From: Pyrenula massariospora
Lineage: Eukaryota; Ascomycota; Eurotiomycetes; Pyrenulales; Pyrenulaceae
NCBI GenBank assembly: GCA_021030905.1
Contig: JAGFMI010000009.1
Span: 1,240,001 to 1,304,000, forward strand
Length of the DNA stretch: 64,000 nt
Direction: 5' to 3'
The position numbers were made by a program, and so were the translations under genes. Below are positions 22,034-31,720 of the stretch, one piece after another. The notes beneath the pieces were generated by a model, which searched no databases, was not told the DNA's origin, and saw only the letters and a program-made list of their open reading frames with translations. The stretch's first letter is position 1; each line of letters opens with the position of its first letter.

Positions 22034-23188
22034 ATGCCACACTGGATTAAGCCAAACACCTATGGCCCTAGAGATTGTCGCTCCGTTCCTCCGTACGGAC
22101 CGAAATATTACGGGCCAGCAACATACCAGGACTGGCATCCAGAAGATCCAACTAGACCAGAAGACGAGAACAGCGCCACTGATCCACGTGCTAAAGCGCC
22201 AAAGCCGCAATGCTGGTCAAACGCATTTAGACCATTTTGGGGAGACGTCAAGTACGATGCGGCCAGTGGAATTCGAATCGTCTACGGCGGTCCGAACAAT
22301 GGATCAAGGCAGCCTGGAGCACAAAGGCGTGGGATCGGGATCAAATGGAGAGATCAGAATGACACGTGGAATGGGCTGCTTCACGCACCGCTGCATAAGA
22401 TGTCGTTTCCCCTTAGTTGGTTCGGAAATAGGGGAGGCGCAATGCTTAAGCTACCTGCCATGGGGATGCCGCCAAGGGAGCCTACCAAGGAGATGATCGA
22501 GCAAGCCCGCAATAAGACCGATTTCGACTTTGATAACTGGTTCAGCGACGCGTCAGTCGTGAAAGCGACGGATTGGTTTGATCCCAAATGCATCACAATT
22601 GGGAAGAGGGAAACTGTTACGATTACAATATCCCCAGCTTACGAATTCGAATTGGCAGAAGCTGAGGAAGATCCTGAGCGAGTTGGAGCACAAGAAGACC
22701 GCAGACATTGGAAATATAATAAAGAGAACCTGTATTTCATCCAACTCATGCCGAATGAGCTGCCTTCATACGTGCTCTTTGTAAATCGAGCTAGGCGCAA
22801 ATGCCCGGTGAGAGGGAAGGGAAGCATAGCAGAGGGACGTCGAGAGGGACTTATCTCACGAGGTCAAAATGTGGGTACACTCGAGCTTGATGGTAGGGGC
22901 AGACTTCCACAGAGCCAAATAGCTGTGCTCGAGGACATGGAGAAGCAAAGCCGCTTACAGAGGATGCGGGTACGCAGTCGCTCAGGCTCAATAGACGACA
23001 AGCTTCTTAAAAATAGGGTTAGAAAAATGCATATGGATCCAGTAGGAGGAATCGAGTGTGGGGCCCGGCATGACATGCGGCAGAGGATCACGAAAGCAAA
23101 CTTAAAGCAGAAGGCAACAGAAGAGAAGATCGTTCCTCGATTTGACCGCGGTAGAGCTCCTAAATTAGCGCCATTGCGATGGACATAG
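22034..23188 (+). CDS. Unrecognised 384-aa protein with basic C-terminus
   Basis: This is a single long frame. The first true ATG is at 22034 (MPHWIKPNTYGPRD); the open frame extends 21 codons upstream but only with non-ATG starts. The N-terminal 60 residues are rich in Pro, Tyr and Trp (VPPYGPKYYGPATYQDWHPE). The middle (about 75-160) is Trp/Gly-rich and looks folded. Residues about 210-265 form predicted beta strands (CITIGKRETVTITISPAYEF, then YFIQLMPNELPSYVLFVNRA). The C-terminal 110 residues are strongly basic (RARRKCPVRGKG, RSGSIDDKLLKNRVRKMH). I recognise no family. The even amino-acid composition and length argue that it is translated. It is a candidate orphan or lineage-restricted gene, in tandem with the next hypothetical gene. 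Confidence 0.6.
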   Translation: MPHWIKPNTYGPRDCRSVPPYGPKYYGPATYQDWHPEDPTRPEDENSATDPRAKAPKPQCWSNAFRPFWGDVKYDAASGIRIVYGGPNNGSRQPGAQRRGIGIKWRDQNDTWNGLLHAPLHKMSFPLSWFGNRGGAMLKLPAMGMPPREPTKEMIEQARNKTDFDFDNWFSDASVVKATDWFDPKCITIGKRETVTITISPAYEFELAEAEEDPERVGAQEDRRHWKYNKENLYFIQLMPNELPSYVLFVNRARRKCPVRGKGSIAEGRREGLISRGQNVGTLELDGRGRLPQSQIAVLEDMEKQSRLQRMRVRSRSGSIDDKLLKNRVRKMHMDPVGGIECGARHDMRQRITKANLKQKATEEKIVPRFDRGRAPKLAPLRWT

Positions 23189-23906
23189 GCTTGGACAGGT
23201 CGACTAATGAAGTACAACTTTAACGTATGGAAACTGAACATTCGGCCATTAGAAATAGTCTAACTATTTACCGTGTAGAGTACATATATATATAGATCGT
23301 ATCGTATTCATTCTCAGCGTACTCGGGCTAAATTCAAAACTCATAGTGACGTCCTATTTCACGTAGGATGTAAGAGAACAAGCATGGAGCGGTAGGGATG
23401 TGTGAGGGTCAGCCTGCCAACCTGATCCTTTGGTTTCACAAAGGGTAATCTGTCTAGTACTCACACTGCGCGGATGTTTAGTAACATATGATGTGACTTT
23501 CTTTACCGAGAGGAGTTCGTAGGCCTTGCCATATCTTATTAAGAGCTGGACTTGGACGAGAGGATTTCCTGATTTGGGCCGGATGAAGATTTGTTCTCCC
23601 GGTTTCAGTATCTCATAGATATCAACATAGAGAACGTTCAATCTCATCACAGACCCATTAGATCATAGCTACGCTTTTCAGTCCTCTGTCTCACAAAGAA
23701 CCTGAAATTCTAGACCCGAGCCCGACTGAATTCGGAAAATGGTGCAATGATAGGCTAGTCTTCGGCACAATATGCGCTAACCATATTGAGCCTACATCTT
23801 TCCTTGGCAATTGGCACCAGATACATCGCAGACGACAATACACTGGGCGTCGCCGTCGCAAGGCGGCAAGGCTGCTTGCCTGGCATGCCTTTGCTCACTT
23901 GAGATC
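23189..23906. other. Intergenic region, possible small minus-strand gene
   Basis: A minus-strand frame from an ATG at 23647 encodes about 97 aa with protein-like composition (MRLNVLYVDIYEILKPGEQI...). A consensus donor GTGAGT follows at about codon 61. It diverges from the gene at 23907. No family is recognised and the 3' structure is unclear, so it is noted rather than called. Confidence 0.3.
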
Positions 23907-25775
23907 ATGACCAGGAGAAAGCGAACCCTTTCACCTCGTGCAAATCCCCGCAAACGACCAGCTGGCGACTCGGCGGGTCAACATACACGCATTCCTAACT
24001 CCTTCGAGCGCCTTTCTGAACAATGTCGGGACTTACGACAACAGACGGATGCGTTAAACGGGAAGCTGAGGATTCTGACAAATGGTCGGCAATTGCCTGT
24101 TGCACCTCCTGCGGTGATGAGACCACCACCGCCGCCGAAAGCCCGATCACCTCCACAACGTGACAGAAATCCAATGGAAACCTCCGCCTTGGCTTCAAAG
24201 GGAAACGTACAAGCAGGTCCACCTTCGGCGTTACAACATATTTCAAGTGCAGTGCCTGTGAGTAGTCCGATGCAAAATGGATGTCTACCAGTACACGGAT
24301 CTCCTGGCCTGCAAAATGGCTGGATTCCAGCCGAAAGAGCAGAATCCATACGCAGAAAGCTCGCAGAGAATGCAGCAAGTGGGATGACACGGCGCTTGTC
24401 CAAGGCCGCATCATCTGCCCCTCTCGCAAACGGAACGGCTTCCGGCATGACTGCACTTGACAGCAATAGAGATAAAGTTGCGCAAGCCATCAATGTCCCG
24501 GATGCAAGTGGTGAAGGCCTCAAAACCAGTTTTTCTCAGGATGGTCGGTTTGCTAGAGATGCCCGTTGCATTACCTTTCAACCATATGCGACATTTTCCC
24601 CCTCTAGCACTCATCCAGGTGGCTTCGAGACTCTACCAACAACAAGCTCCGTATCCTACACTTTGTCAAACTCAAACACGGCCCGCCCTCCCTCACCCCC
24701 TAGACGAACTTCTTTTCCGGATTCGGAATTCAGGAAAGCTGCTCAGCAAATAACCTTCGACCCAGTTGTCTTCCCTTCCTCAAAAGCCTCTGCACATCCC
24801 AAAGATAACGCTAATGGAAATGTTCCGCAATCTCCTGCCCCGGCCGCAGACCTAATCACTCAACTCCAAGCTTCCGTGGAAGCTTACCCAATTACCACGC
24901 CCAACTCGCATCCTCAATTGCCATCTTTTGATCTACAAGCTGCTCATCTCTACCCATCTTCAAATTCCGGACCCCCTCGTCGTTCACAACCACGCCACAT
25001 CCAAGACCAGGGGACCATTGCTGCCAACTTTATGGCCTCCCGCCCGACCCATGGCTACCACAAGATAAAATTGAAGTACTGGAATTCAATTCCGTCAATA
25101 CCTGACCCTCCGCTCCGAGCTCCACCGTCAACGCCCCAACCCAATTCCACGACCCTGTCCGCGTCCGCCCTGCCACCGGAACCGCCTTCCTCAAGGCCTC
25201 CTGACAGCACACCATTAATCCCTCCTCCGAATAGTACTGATTCTTGGCGTGCCGTCGGCAATACCTTCTATGGCAAGATTGGCCCTGCTGCTATGAAAGA
25301 ATGGAAGACTGGCCGTTTCAAGAATCTCACTCAAGGCAGATTTCAGAAATATAATGCCGGGGGCAAACTGGTTGGCGCTAATCCCGCGATATATCAGGAC
25401 CAAGAAAGTTCGCGGCAGGAAGTGTCAGGAGGAGGTCGAGAAGCGGATGGAGGCGCAGAGAGTAATAGTATGGCGGACGGAAGAAACAGACGTGACAATG
25501 ATGTCGGCGCAGTGATGTCAAGTGAACTTGAGGAAACTGGAAATCAACAATCTGTTCAACAAATTCCACCTCCGTGCCCAGAACCAGCATGTTCTCCTGA
25601 CCCTCTTCAAGCAGAATCATCGCCACAGTCTCGCCATTCCTCTCGCGCAGGTACTGAAGAGCGCGAGGTTAGGAAGGCCATGGAGGAGTTCGAGCGCGGA
25701 GGCCTGGCAGGGTCTGGAAGTGAGGAGAGCAGCGCAAGTCTGAGCGGCGGAGGCAGCACGCCGGTCACACCTTGA
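23907..25775 (+). CDS. Hypothetical Pro/Ser-rich disordered protein
   Basis: The ATG at 23907 gives MTRRKRTLSPRANPRKRP, 622 aa; upstream codons of the same frame lack an ATG. The N-terminus is basic and nuclear-localisation-like. A short heptad-like segment (FERLSEQCRDLRQQTDALNG, about 30-50) could form a coiled coil. The rest is disordered and Pro/Ser/Thr-rich, with a C-terminal acidic/Glu-rich helix (EEREVRKAMEEFERGG). Two short motifs resemble each other: ITFQPYATFSPSSTHP (about 223-240) and ITFDPVVFPSSKASAHP (about 282-300). A more ordered segment, GNTFYGKIGPAAMKEWKTGR, occurs near 450. The inferred role is a nuclear scaffold or regulator at most; function unknown. Confidence 0.6.
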   Translation: MTRRKRTLSPRANPRKRPAGDSAGQHTRIPNSFERLSEQCRDLRQQTDALNGKLRILTNGRQLPVAPPAVMRPPPPPKARSPPQRDRNPMETSALASKGNVQAGPPSALQHISSAVPVSSPMQNGCLPVHGSPGLQNGWIPAERAESIRRKLAENAASGMTRRLSKAASSAPLANGTASGMTALDSNRDKVAQAINVPDASGEGLKTSFSQDGRFARDARCITFQPYATFSPSSTHPGGFETLPTTSSVSYTLSNSNTARPPSPPRRTSFPDSEFRKAAQQITFDPVVFPSSKASAHPKDNANGNVPQSPAPAADLITQLQASVEAYPITTPNSHPQLPSFDLQAAHLYPSSNSGPPRRSQPRHIQDQGTIAANFMASRPTHGYHKIKLKYWNSIPSIPDPPLRAPPSTPQPNSTTLSASALPPEPPSSRPPDSTPLIPPPNSTDSWRAVGNTFYGKIGPAAMKEWKTGRFKNLTQGRFQKYNAGGKLVGANPAIYQDQESSRQEVSGGGREADGGAESNSMADGRNRRDNDVGAVMSSELEETGNQQSVQQIPPPCPEPACSPDPLQAESSPQSRHSSRAGTEEREVRKAMEEFERGGLAGSGSEESSASLSGGGSTPVTP

Positions 25776-26422
25776 GCAGAGTGATACGCTTCAGATTTGT
25801 AAGGAGGATTGTATTACATTGGGAGTGTTTGCGGAGTTGGCAGATGAGAGTCTTTATGAATCTATCATATGTCCTTCACCAAAGCGATGAGGTTACTAAA
25901 TGGGACGGTGGTTGTTTGCGAAGCCATGAAACATCTAATATTTCACATTTCGTTCTTCTATTCTTGGAGCAGTTCGGTGGTCATACCCAAGAGATATCAT
26001 CTATGGCAATCAGAGCCAGGAATGGAGTTGCGCCGTATTTCACTTGACTTTCTTGGTAGCTGTGGGCTATTCTGGGTACTTCTATAGAATACAGGAGGCA
26101 ATAGTCACCTTATTTACGTTGCGTGTCTTCTGATAGCGAAGTATGGGCAATGTAGATGCCTCTGAGGCACTTTTATTTGGTTCACCATCTTTGTACCTAT
26201 CTGCGTACTCTTCCTTCTTTACTGCCCACGAATCCATGTTAGACCGGAGGTCCTCCTTCTTTCCCGTGCTCTCGGCGTAAACGATCTCCTATCTTTAAGG
26301 CATCTACCAGCAAACTACCATTATAGTACCGCACGTAGTAGTCTCTCGCTACCAGCTCAACAAAGCCCAAATCCTTCCAAGAAGAAAAAAACCTCCCAAC
26401 CAACCCCATCCCTATCTCCCCG
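25776..26422. other. Convergent intergenic spacer
   Basis: This lies between the 3' ends of the plus-strand hypothetical gene and the minus-strand HYPK-like gene. No gene was seen. The 26380-26460 end is C-rich and continues the C-rich tail of the HYPK-like gene. Confidence 0.5.
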
Positions 26423-26973
26423 TCACCCTCCCACCCCCACCCCCCCATCCCCCATCCCAACAAACCCCCGAATCGCCCTCCCCAAATCCCCCTCATACCG
26501 CCTCAACAGCTCCGTCGCCTTCCCCTTGCTCAAATCCAACTCCTCCACCAGCAGCCCCACATCCTCGCTCGACACCTTGATCTTTTTGCGTGCTTTCTCG
26601 CGCTCGCGCTCCAGCTCGATCTCCTTCTCCTTTGCACTTTTTTCTGTCGATTGGGACGAGGTGGAGGAGGTGAAGGTGGGCTTGTTTTCGAGGCGGCCGA
26701 TGGCGCGGCCGAGGGCTTCTTGGTCGGCGAGGGAGGGGCCCGAGGAAGAGGTGGTGGAGGTGAGGGTTTGGGAGTCGCTGTGGAGGGAGGAGAGGGCTGC
26801 GGCGGCTTTCTGGGGGGGTGGGTTAGCAGGGGGTGGTGGTTTGGGATGGGTGGGGGGTGTGGAAGTGGGGGAGGGAGGGAGGAGATACATACGCGGTCTT
26901 CAGCGTTGGTGGGGAGGGGGGTTTCTTCGTTTTCGGCGGCCTCGGTGGAGGCTGAGGGGAGGGGCTCTGCCAT
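26423..26973 (-). CDS. HYPK-like UBA-domain protein (NatA-associated)
   Basis: Two exons, 26973-26893 and 26809-26423. They are split by an 83-nt intron with donor GTATGT, branch GCTAAC and acceptor CCCAG. Joining ...NAEDR to KAAAALSSLH keeps the frame and gives 155 aa. A charged coiled-coil-like helix (EKEIELEREREKARKKIKVS) precedes a C-terminal UBA-like three-helix domain, whose core reads VGLLVEELDLSKGKATELLR and then RYEGDLGRAIRGFV. This is the architecture of HYPK, the ribosome-associated chaperone that binds and regulates the NatA N-terminal acetyltransferase. The last dozen residues are a Gly/Val tail lying in a C-rich tract and may be lineage-specific. It is transcribed divergently from the DAHP synthase gene. 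Confidence 0.8.
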
Positions 26974-27547
26974 GATTGGATATGGACAATTTGGTGCTTG
27001 CTAAGTTGGGAGGGAGGAGGAGCAAAGGGAGGTGCTGGTAGAAAATGAGGGAATGCAACAAGGTCTTGCTGAGGTGTAGCACTGCGCAGTGCTAAGACAA
27101 TGGAGAATTAGCTGGGTGGTTTGGCGCGGCTAGATTTTGTGTAATTTAATTCGTACGCGGATTGAAATTTCGAGGGACTTGAGATGGTGGCTTACCGAAA
27201 ACGTGGATGTGGGGAAAATAAGGTTTGGAGGCCACGGTTGTGCCCTTGCATGAGTCAATCAGGTACCTCAGCGACGGAGAATTATATGCATCCAAGTCAT
27301 CACGGTAGAAATCATTCCTTCGACTCATGGTAAATTAAGCAAGCGTTTTCTCGATGCTGCGTACTATGATACTACAAGAAGAGCATTTGAGAGAGTCTAA
27401 TATGGACGAGATGATTCTAATTTCATGAACCTTTTTTCTTAGTTATTTTTGGGTATTGTGTCAAGGTCGGCGCTCAGTGTCGTGTACGACTGGATCCTTG
27501 GGTATTCGGATCAATTGGAGGTGAAATTTTGGTCTAGTATCTCCGTC
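26974..27547. promoter_or_regulatory. Divergent promoter region (HYPK-like / DAHP synthase)
   Basis: A 574-bp spacer separates two divergent start codons. It contains one perfect TGAGTCA, listed separately. T-rich sequence at 27421-27450 precedes the DAHP synthase start. No other gene fits in it. Confidence 0.6.
27251..27257. promoter_or_regulatory. Candidate Gcn4/CpcA (cross-pathway control) site
   Basis: TGAGTCA, the palindromic bZIP core bound by Gcn4/CpcA/CPC1, lies 291 bp upstream of the DAHP synthase ATG. Amino-acid biosynthetic genes, including those of the aromatic pathway, are classic targets of this general control. Placement and target agree, but a single 7-mer can occur by chance. 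Confidence 0.5.
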
Positions 27548-29038
27548 ATGGAGAAGCAAGTCAACGGATATACAACAGCCGCATGGTCGCCTTCTTCCTG
27601 GAGATCGAAACCTATTGCTCAGGATGTGGCCTATGAGCACCCGGATCACCTTCAGAAGGCAACTAAGGACCTTGAAAAGCTTCCACCTCTCGTCACGCCA
27701 ATGGAAGTCATAAGGCTCCGAAATCAACTACGGGATGTGGCCTTGGGAAATGCCTTTCTTCTTCAAGGCGGCGACTGTGCAGAACTCTTCGAATACTGCC
27801 GCCAAGACATGATCGAAGCAAAGCTCAAACTTCTCCTGCAGATGTCTTTTGTCATTATCCACGGCGCGAAAAAGAGGGTTGTGCGGATTGTCCGAGGAGC
27901 TGGACAATATGCTAAACCACGCTCCTCTCCTATGGAGACTGTCAACGGGGTCGAAATGCCATCATTTCGTGGGGACAATATCAACGGCTTCGAGCCGACA
28001 CCCGAATCTCGGAAGCCAGATCCAAGTCGACTAGTCGATGCGTACAAGTACTCTTCGATCACGTTGAACTATATCCGAGCAGCCCTTTCGTCCGGACTTG
28101 CAGATTTGCACTCGCCTCTAGACTGGAGTCTAGGGCATGTCAAAGATCCTGAGATCAAGAATAAGTACGAGCGATTCGTTCGTTCCATCGTTGACTCTCT
28201 TGATTTCATGCGCGTGGTTGGCATTGGTACCGGAAGCGGCGTTGAAACTGTCGATATATTCACATCACACGAAGGTCTTTTGCTCGAGTACGAACAAGCT
28301 CTGACTCGCCTCTGCCGGCATCCGCCGAATCATCCCTCTCACCCCTCTCACCACCCTCATCATCTTTCTGCCAATCCACAGATTCCTTCTGCATCATCCA
28401 CGTCTTCAAACTCCTCCACCGGTTACTATGATCTCTCGTCCCACTTTCTCTGGATCGGCGACCGCACTCGCTCCTTGACCGGCGCCCATGTTGAGTTCTT
28501 TCGCAACTTACAAAACCCGATAGGCGTCAAAGTTGGACCCACAATGCCAGCATCAGACCTTCCCCGTCTTCTATCCATTCTAGACCCGGACCACCAGCCA
28601 GGAAAAGTCACCCTAATCACCCGTTACGGCGCAAGCAAGATATCCTCTCACCTCCCTGACCACATCCGTGCCGTGCGTTCAACACCACATCTTCCGGTTT
28701 GGCAGTGCGACCCAATGCATGGAAATACCCGGACGGCAAACCTCCCGTCTGGCGAGGCCTTCAAAACACGACGCTTTGCAGACGTTCTTGAGGAGGTACG
28801 ACTTGCCCTCGAGATCCACGAGCAAGAGAGCAGTGTGCTTGGGGGTGTACATCTGGAGCTGACTGGCGAAGCGGTCACAGAGTGTGTAGGCGGTGCGGGA
28901 GGTCTGAGGGAGGAAGATCTAAGTTTGGATTATCGGACGTTCTGTGATCCAAGGTTGAATGAGAAGCAGGCACTCGAACTAGCGTTTCTGATGGCGGATT
29001 GGTATGGCGAGGCAAGGAGGAAGAAAGGAGAAGTATGA
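27548..29038 (+). CDS. Class II 3-deoxy-D-arabino-heptulosonate 7-phosphate (DAHP) synthase
   Basis: It condenses phosphoenolpyruvate and erythrose 4-phosphate, the first step of the shikimate pathway. The first ATG in frame is at 27548 (MEKQVNGYTTAAWSPSSWRS), giving 496 aa. Class II (AroAII) signatures occur in order: FLLQGGDCAELF, GAGQYAKPRSSP, FRGDNINGFEP, SHEGLLLEYEQALTR, HFLWIGDRTR, NPIGVKVGPT, GKVTLITRYGA, PVWQCDPMHGNTR and LTGEAVTECVGG. The Cys of QGGDC and the Cys-Asp of QCDPMHGN correspond to metal/PEP-site residues of the family. Between the SHEGLLLEYE and HFLWIGDRTR motifs sits a His/Pro/Ser-rich insert (about residues 255-292) that looks unstructured. Most fungal primary metabolism uses class I Aro3/Aro4-type enzymes; class II copies occur in many filamentous fungi, sometimes as the extra isozyme. 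It has a possible CpcA site upstream and diverges from the HYPK-like gene. Confidence 0.95.
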   Translation: MEKQVNGYTTAAWSPSSWRSKPIAQDVAYEHPDHLQKATKDLEKLPPLVTPMEVIRLRNQLRDVALGNAFLLQGGDCAELFEYCRQDMIEAKLKLLLQMSFVIIHGAKKRVVRIVRGAGQYAKPRSSPMETVNGVEMPSFRGDNINGFEPTPESRKPDPSRLVDAYKYSSITLNYIRAALSSGLADLHSPLDWSLGHVKDPEIKNKYERFVRSIVDSLDFMRVVGIGTGSGVETVDIFTSHEGLLLEYEQALTRLCRHPPNHPSHPSHHPHHLSANPQIPSASSTSSNSSTGYYDLSSHFLWIGDRTRSLTGAHVEFFRNLQNPIGVKVGPTMPASDLPRLLSILDPDHQPGKVTLITRYGASKISSHLPDHIRAVRSTPHLPVWQCDPMHGNTRTANLPSGEAFKTRRFADVLEEVRLALEIHEQESSVLGGVHLELTGEAVTECVGGAGGLREEDLSLDYRTFCDPRLNEKQALELAFLMADWYGEARRKKGEV

Positions 29039-29350
29039 TGCTGCGGTTAGTTAGTCATACAACAAAATGATGCAATTTCCTGCCGGTCCCATGTGAGCTA
29101 GGTAAGGCGTTGGAAGGCATAACAGCTTCACTGTGTAATACGAAGATCAGTATGGCATACAATTTTCGGGAGGGACCCATACTAGCAAGACAAGGCGGGC
29201 AGATTTGGTAAGTTTGCCAGCCAACGCTCCCCAAGAGCATATGCATCACATATGGCGCGATCAACAAGACGTTTAAGCTTCAAACTCTACATCCACTTAT
29301 CGCCAAATTTCCCTTCCGAAAACACCTCCCACCTACAATACCCCCATATC

Positions 29351-29686
29351 ATGAACCCCGCCCCCAATCTTCCCCAAATAAGAAAACAATACCCGCTTTA
29401 TCTCGACCGAACGCCGGTGTCACCTCAACCCCACGAGGGGGAGTCGAGCCCACGCAAGAAACGCCTAGAATCAAAACAGACAAACCGCCCGGAACGTCCG
29501 TTTCGGGACAGCTCATCTCTGAGCTCTCTCCGCACCCGCAGCTTTGATACCCCTCCAAGCCCAGCCAGAGTCCTGCGTTTCAAGGCAAAGATAAACAGAA
29601 AAAATGTAGATCTTATTGGTGCCTCTTTGCCCAACTGGCTGAGAAGGGCTCCTCCTCCGATGTCGAGAAGCTCGTCTAGACTTTAA
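29351..29686 (+). CDS. Small hypothetical Arg/Ser/Pro-rich protein
   Basis: The frame from the ATG at 29351 (MNPAPNLPQIRKQYPLYLDR) encodes 111 aa; an upstream non-ATG extension is unlikely. It is basic and probably disordered, with Ser-Pro sites (TPVSPQPHEGESSPRKKR, FDTPPSPARVLRFKAK) and a slightly hydrophobic stretch (NVDLIGASLPNWLRRAPP) near the end. No known domain. It sits between the DAHP synthase and SDR genes, all on the plus strand. The call rests on composition alone. Confidence 0.35.
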   Translation: MNPAPNLPQIRKQYPLYLDRTPVSPQPHEGESSPRKKRLESKQTNRPERPFRDSSSLSSLRTRSFDTPPSPARVLRFKAKINRKNVDLIGASLPNWLRRAPPPMSRSSSRL

Positions 29687-30134
29687 ACAGGCGGCGTAGG
29701 GTGTGTTTTCGTTGTGCATTGCCTGCCTACCTTACCTATCCTTTACCCCTCACTCGTCAAACTTCCCAGGGCGGGGTTTGTCCCCCATGGGCCCCAATTG
29801 CGCGTGTTAAGGCCTCGAAGGCGGATATACATACATAGCATGGGCGGTTCATGTCTTTTGTCTTCCTGGGGCGATCTGCGAGAAATTTGGCGACTTTGCG
29901 AAGACCACAACACTGCACAACACTGCACAAGAGGTTGTGGTCTTTCACCTCGTTTTTCGACATATAACATCTAGGCAATTGGACTGATCGTGGGCTTGGT
30001 TCAGAAAAATAATACTCAGGACGAGCTCATTGCGTTAGTTGAGTACTTCGACAGACGTGTCTTTCAGCACACTTCGTTTATTTTACCCTTCCCTTCTCTC
30101 AGTCCCCAAGGTTTCACATACACATCCCTCCACC
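29687..30134. other. Spacer and leader of the SDR gene
   Basis: It contains a tandem CAACACTGCA duplication at about 29908-29928 and a pyrimidine-rich leader at 30060-30130. No gene was seen. Confidence 0.45.
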
Positions 30135-31315
30135 ATGCCGCCATTCCAATACCTACTCCCACGAGCAGCTCGTCCCCTTCTCACCCGACATGCTCTCCGC
30201 ATCATGCCAAAAGCCTCAGCGCCCGCCAGAATACCCATCCGACCGTTAGTCTCCTCCGCTCCTCTCCGCTCCCAACCCGACCATACCAACCCTCCCCTCG
30301 GCAACAAGCCTCAGGCCCCCGATGCACGCCCGCCCCCCAAACCGCCCACCGAGGAGGGCAAATCCATGGAAACAAACCGAGCCCCCGCAACCTACCTCGG
30401 CACCACCAAACGCCTTCCAGAATTCAACCTCGTCGACCGCGTCATCCTCGTCTCGGGTGCTGCCCGCGGCCTTGGCTTAACCCAAGCAGAAGCCCTTCTC
30501 GAAGCCGGCGCCACGGTCTATGCCCTTGACCGCCTCCCTCATCCCTCCCCGTTATTCCTCTCCGTCCAGCAACGGGCCGCGCACGACCTCGGCACGACCT
30601 TGCATTACCGGCAGGTTGACGTTAGAGATGTACCGGCCTTGAATAAGACGGTGGAGGAAATTGCGGATAAGGAAGGGAGGATGGATGGGTTGCTGGCCGC
30701 TGCTGGGATTCAGCAGGAGACGCCGGCGTTGGAGTACACTCCAGAGGATGCGAATAGGATGTTTGAGGTGAATATCACCGGGGTGTTTATGACCAGCCAG
30801 GCTGTGGCGAAACAGATGATCAAGTTTGGGAATGGAGGAAGTATCGTGCTGATCGCGAGTATGAGTGGGAGTGTGGCGAATCGGGTATGTCCACCTCCCC
30901 CTCCCCCCTCTCAAAATTGATCTTTTCCGACATTGCCAACGCTTCGTAAACCCGAGATTCGACGAAGTGATACGCTGACCGTTGAAACTTTCTTCACTAG
31001 GGTCTCATCTGCCCGGCCTACAACGCCTCCAAAGCAGGCGTCATCCAACTTGCCAAGAATCTTGCCTCAGAATGGGGAACCCCACACGGAATCCGCGTTA
31101 ATACCATCTCCCCTGGCTACATCGTCACCGCCATGGTCGAGGAGCTCTTCAAAGAATATCCGGAAAGAAGAGAAGAGTGGCCAAAGCAGAATATGCTGAA
31201 CCAATTGAGCCGGCCGGAGCAATATCGTGGGGCGGCAGTGTTCCTGTTGAGCGATGCTAGTTCTTTCATGACCGGCACCGATTTGAGAATTGATGGAGGA
31301 CATGCCAGTTGGTAG
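30135..31315 (+). CDS. Short-chain dehydrogenase/reductase, predicted mitochondrial
   Basis: Exon 1 is 30135-30884 and exon 2 is 31001-31315. The 116-nt intron has donor GTATGT, branch GCTGAC and acceptor CACTAG, giving 354 aa. The classical SDR fold is clear: cofactor loop GAARGLG (about 110-116, GxxxGxG), an AAAG in place of the NNAG strand, the serine region ASMSGSVANR just before the intron, and the active-site PAYNASKAG just after it (Tyr about 257, Lys about 261). SPGYIVTAM follows, and the family-typical end reads FLLSDASSFMTGTDLRIDGG. The first about 50 residues are rich in Arg, Ala, Pro and Ser and almost free of acids (MPPFQYLLPRAARPLLTRHA), as in a mitochondrial presequence, and a disordered linker follows. 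Relatives include polyol-type dehydrogenases (D-arabinitol or sorbose reductase-like), but the substrate cannot be read from sequence. Confidence 0.88.
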
Positions 31316-31720
31316 AAGAAGACGTGCAGGGAAGCAAGAGGAGACTGGGTTGGCCAGTGCGCTGTAACTTTTGTTTTGAGCTCGGGAGGTGACGTATCTA
31401 GTTTTGTACTGTAGTAAGATGTCTCCACCAAGGGCTTTTCCATGCGCAATAGAGCCGAGGCACGAAGAAGACTCTGAATCTGTGTCTTCTTCTTTTCCTT
31501 TGAGTGTTTCTTCAATTTCAGTCACGGATCCTTTTCGATGCACCCTGTTGTATGAAATCGATCCAGCTTGAGGAAGGGATCCCGAGCCCTGTATCTGGAT
31601 TTGCGTGCGTCTTAGACTTCTTCATTTTAATCGTAGATGCCCAGAGCACAGCCATGGATCAGTTGACTGAAAAATTTAGTAGCCCGCTGCTTCTGTTTCG
31701 GCGCCTGATCCTTTGACTCC
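31316..31720. other. Convergent spacer
   Basis: This holds the 3' flanks of the SDR gene (plus) and the myristoylation-site protein (minus). Nothing else is supported. Confidence 0.5.

Noticed and set aside
26526-27004. Plus-strand frames antisense to the HYPK-like gene
   Set aside because: Shadow frames created by the C/G-rich intron and exon on the opposite strand; the minus-strand model has domain and splice support.
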